Part shown: positions 49,992 to 50,675 of the stretch, piece by piece | How the letters are laid out: each line of letters starts with the position of its first letter | Position numbering within the stretch: position 1 is the stretch's first letter | Source of the DNA: Candidatus Zipacnadia bacterium | Lineage (GTDB): Bacteria > Armatimonadota > Zipacnadia > Zipacnadales > UBA5352 | Direction: 5' to 3' | Length of the DNA: 50,675 nt | NCBI GenBank assembly: GCA_029820295.1 | Contig: JALGVA010000016.1 | Location: 1 to 50,675 of the forward strand | Position numbers and translations under genes: made by a program | Notes under the pieces: generated by a model | Databases searched by the model: none | What the model was told of the DNA's origin: nothing | Seen by the model: only the letters and a program-made list of their open reading frames with translations

Positions 49992-50675
49992 CTATCGGCC
50001 TGCCGCCAGCACCTGCGCCAGCCACGGCACCGCGACCTCGTGCTTGAAGGCGTGGTTCACCACGTCGATGTTCGCGTACTCGAAGTACTCCTCCATTGAG
50101 ATGCCCTCGGGCATCGGCTCGCCCTCGTGCGGTCGGTCGGCTGGGTCGGCGAAGCGCGGGTAGTAGTGCACCTCGAAGTTGTCGGCGGCCCCGAGCATCT
50201 CCCACGCCCGGCGTATGCGCTCGATGTGCACGGTGCGGCCGCCCTCGGTGATGAGCACGTTCCGCGGCGCGCATGCCGCCAGCAGATCGGGCGAGTCGAA
50301 GTACAGGCAGAAATCGGGGATGTACTGCCAGGGCGCGATCAGCTCCAGGTTCATGGCGATGGCGCGCTCGCGGAAGTCGCAGGTGAAGTCGTTGAACACC
50401 AGCGCGCGGATGCCGTCGTCGAGCACCATCATGTTCAGCGCGGGCTTGGCGCCCAGCGAGTGCCCGCTGACGGCGATGCGCTCGGGGTCGATCCACGGCC
50501 GGCTGCGCGCCCACTCGAGCATCGGCAGCTTGTGGTGCGTGGTCAGACCCTCGAAGTTGCGCCCCAGCCACAACAGGTTCATGGGCGGGACTCCGCGATG
50601 GGGCTGCACGTCGCCGCATAGCTCGCCCACGCCGGGATTGTCCGCGGCGATGGCCACGATGCCCGCGCGGGCGTA
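49992..50675 (-). CDS. Alpha/beta hydrolase, acetyl-xylan-esterase/dienelactone-hydrolase type (C-terminal part; runs off the right edge)
   Basis: The frame is open at base 50675, so the N-terminus is missing; about 227 residues are visible, beginning YARAGIVAIAADNPGVGEL. The nucleophile elbow is GHSLGAKPAL, the acid is probably Asp in the DFCLYFDSPDLLAACAPRNVLI region or the residue after it, and the late NHAFKHE supplies the catalytic His. Size and the SPDLLAACAPR segment fit the bacterial family of large carbohydrate esterases and DUF-type dienelactone hydrolases. It probably deacylates a glycan or small ester. It converges on the propeller genes through a 214-base gap filled by elements A and B. 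Confidence 0.85.
   Translation of the reverse strand, partial: YARAGIVAIAADNPGVGELCGDVQPHRGVPPMNLLWLGRNFEGLTTHHKLPMLEWARSRPWIDPERIAVSGHSLGAKPALNMMVLDDGIRALVFNDFTCDFRERAIAMNLELIAPWQYIPDFCLYFDSPDLLAACAPRNVLITEGGRTVHIERIRRAWEMLGAADNFEVHYYPRFADPADRPHEGEPMPEGISMEEYFEYANIDVVNHAFKHEVAVPWLAQVLAAGR

Overview
The window is about 50.7 kb of high-GC bacterial DNA (roughly two thirds G+C; one line counted at 28801 is 67%), densely packed with short intergenic gaps. Start regions carry purine-rich ribosome sites, and several promoters look like TTGACA/TATAAT. The gene content is an exosortase with EpsI, several UroD-fold enzymes, a VWA/DUF4159 pair, many beta-propeller proteins and carbohydrate-active enzymes, and no phage or plasmid backbone. 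It suggests a free-living heterotroph of the Armatimonadota / Planctomycetes-like type. That assignment is inference from gene content only. No rRNA, tRNA or CRISPR array was seen.

Region 1 (1-8.0 kb, minus strand) is core housekeeping: a partial lipoprotein overlapping an FtsB-like septum protein, enolase, pyruvate phosphate dikinase, then an RqcP-like S4 protein, MazG and a PrsA/SurA-type lipoprotein foldase that form an operon behind a good promoter. Region 2 (7.35-14.8 kb) has a four-gene minus-strand operon: GT39-type membrane glycosyltransferase, double zinc-ribbon membrane protein, exosortase and EpsI. Divergent from it is an APC transporter fused to two Usp domains plus a small membrane protein, followed by a cold-shock protein with a long leader.

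Region 3 (14.8-27.8 kb, minus strand) is metabolic and envelope: tandem UroD-like paralogs, a half-size EamA transporter, an FGGY kinase, adenylosuccinate lyase (with a second, diverged purB tail beside it), a secreted GH5-like protein, a TPR-polysaccharide deacetylase, BirA and a CAP-domain protein. Region 4 (28-33.4 kb, plus strand) holds the VWA membrane protein, a DUF4159 protein, a PD40 lipoprotein and a deacetylase-like protein. Region 5 (33.4-35.8 kb) is a scar: the 5' part of a membrane glycosyltransferase-like gene, a short IS3-type transposase remnant, and a visibly lower-GC DUF6798-like membrane protein.

Region 6 (35.9-50.7 kb) is accessory: a translationally coupled sialidase / methyltransferase / UroD set (the UroD gene frameshifted), a YeiH-type exporter, a TPR protein, DhaK-DhaL, a six-blade kelch protein, PhnX, a broken methyltransferase, a stand-alone LigD polymerase domain, two propeller proteins of likely glycan metabolism, and a partial alpha/beta hydrolase.

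The most unusual signal is a set of dispersed intergenic elements in which flanking arms are conserved but the hairpin between them is exchanged for a different perfect palindrome, including a stem with compensating changes on both sides. They lie in noncoding gaps at about 17.2-17.5, 19.6, 21.2, 24.2, 35.9, 39.0, 40.2-40.4 and 49.8-50.0 kb, with similar but unmatched hairpins at 30.2 kb.
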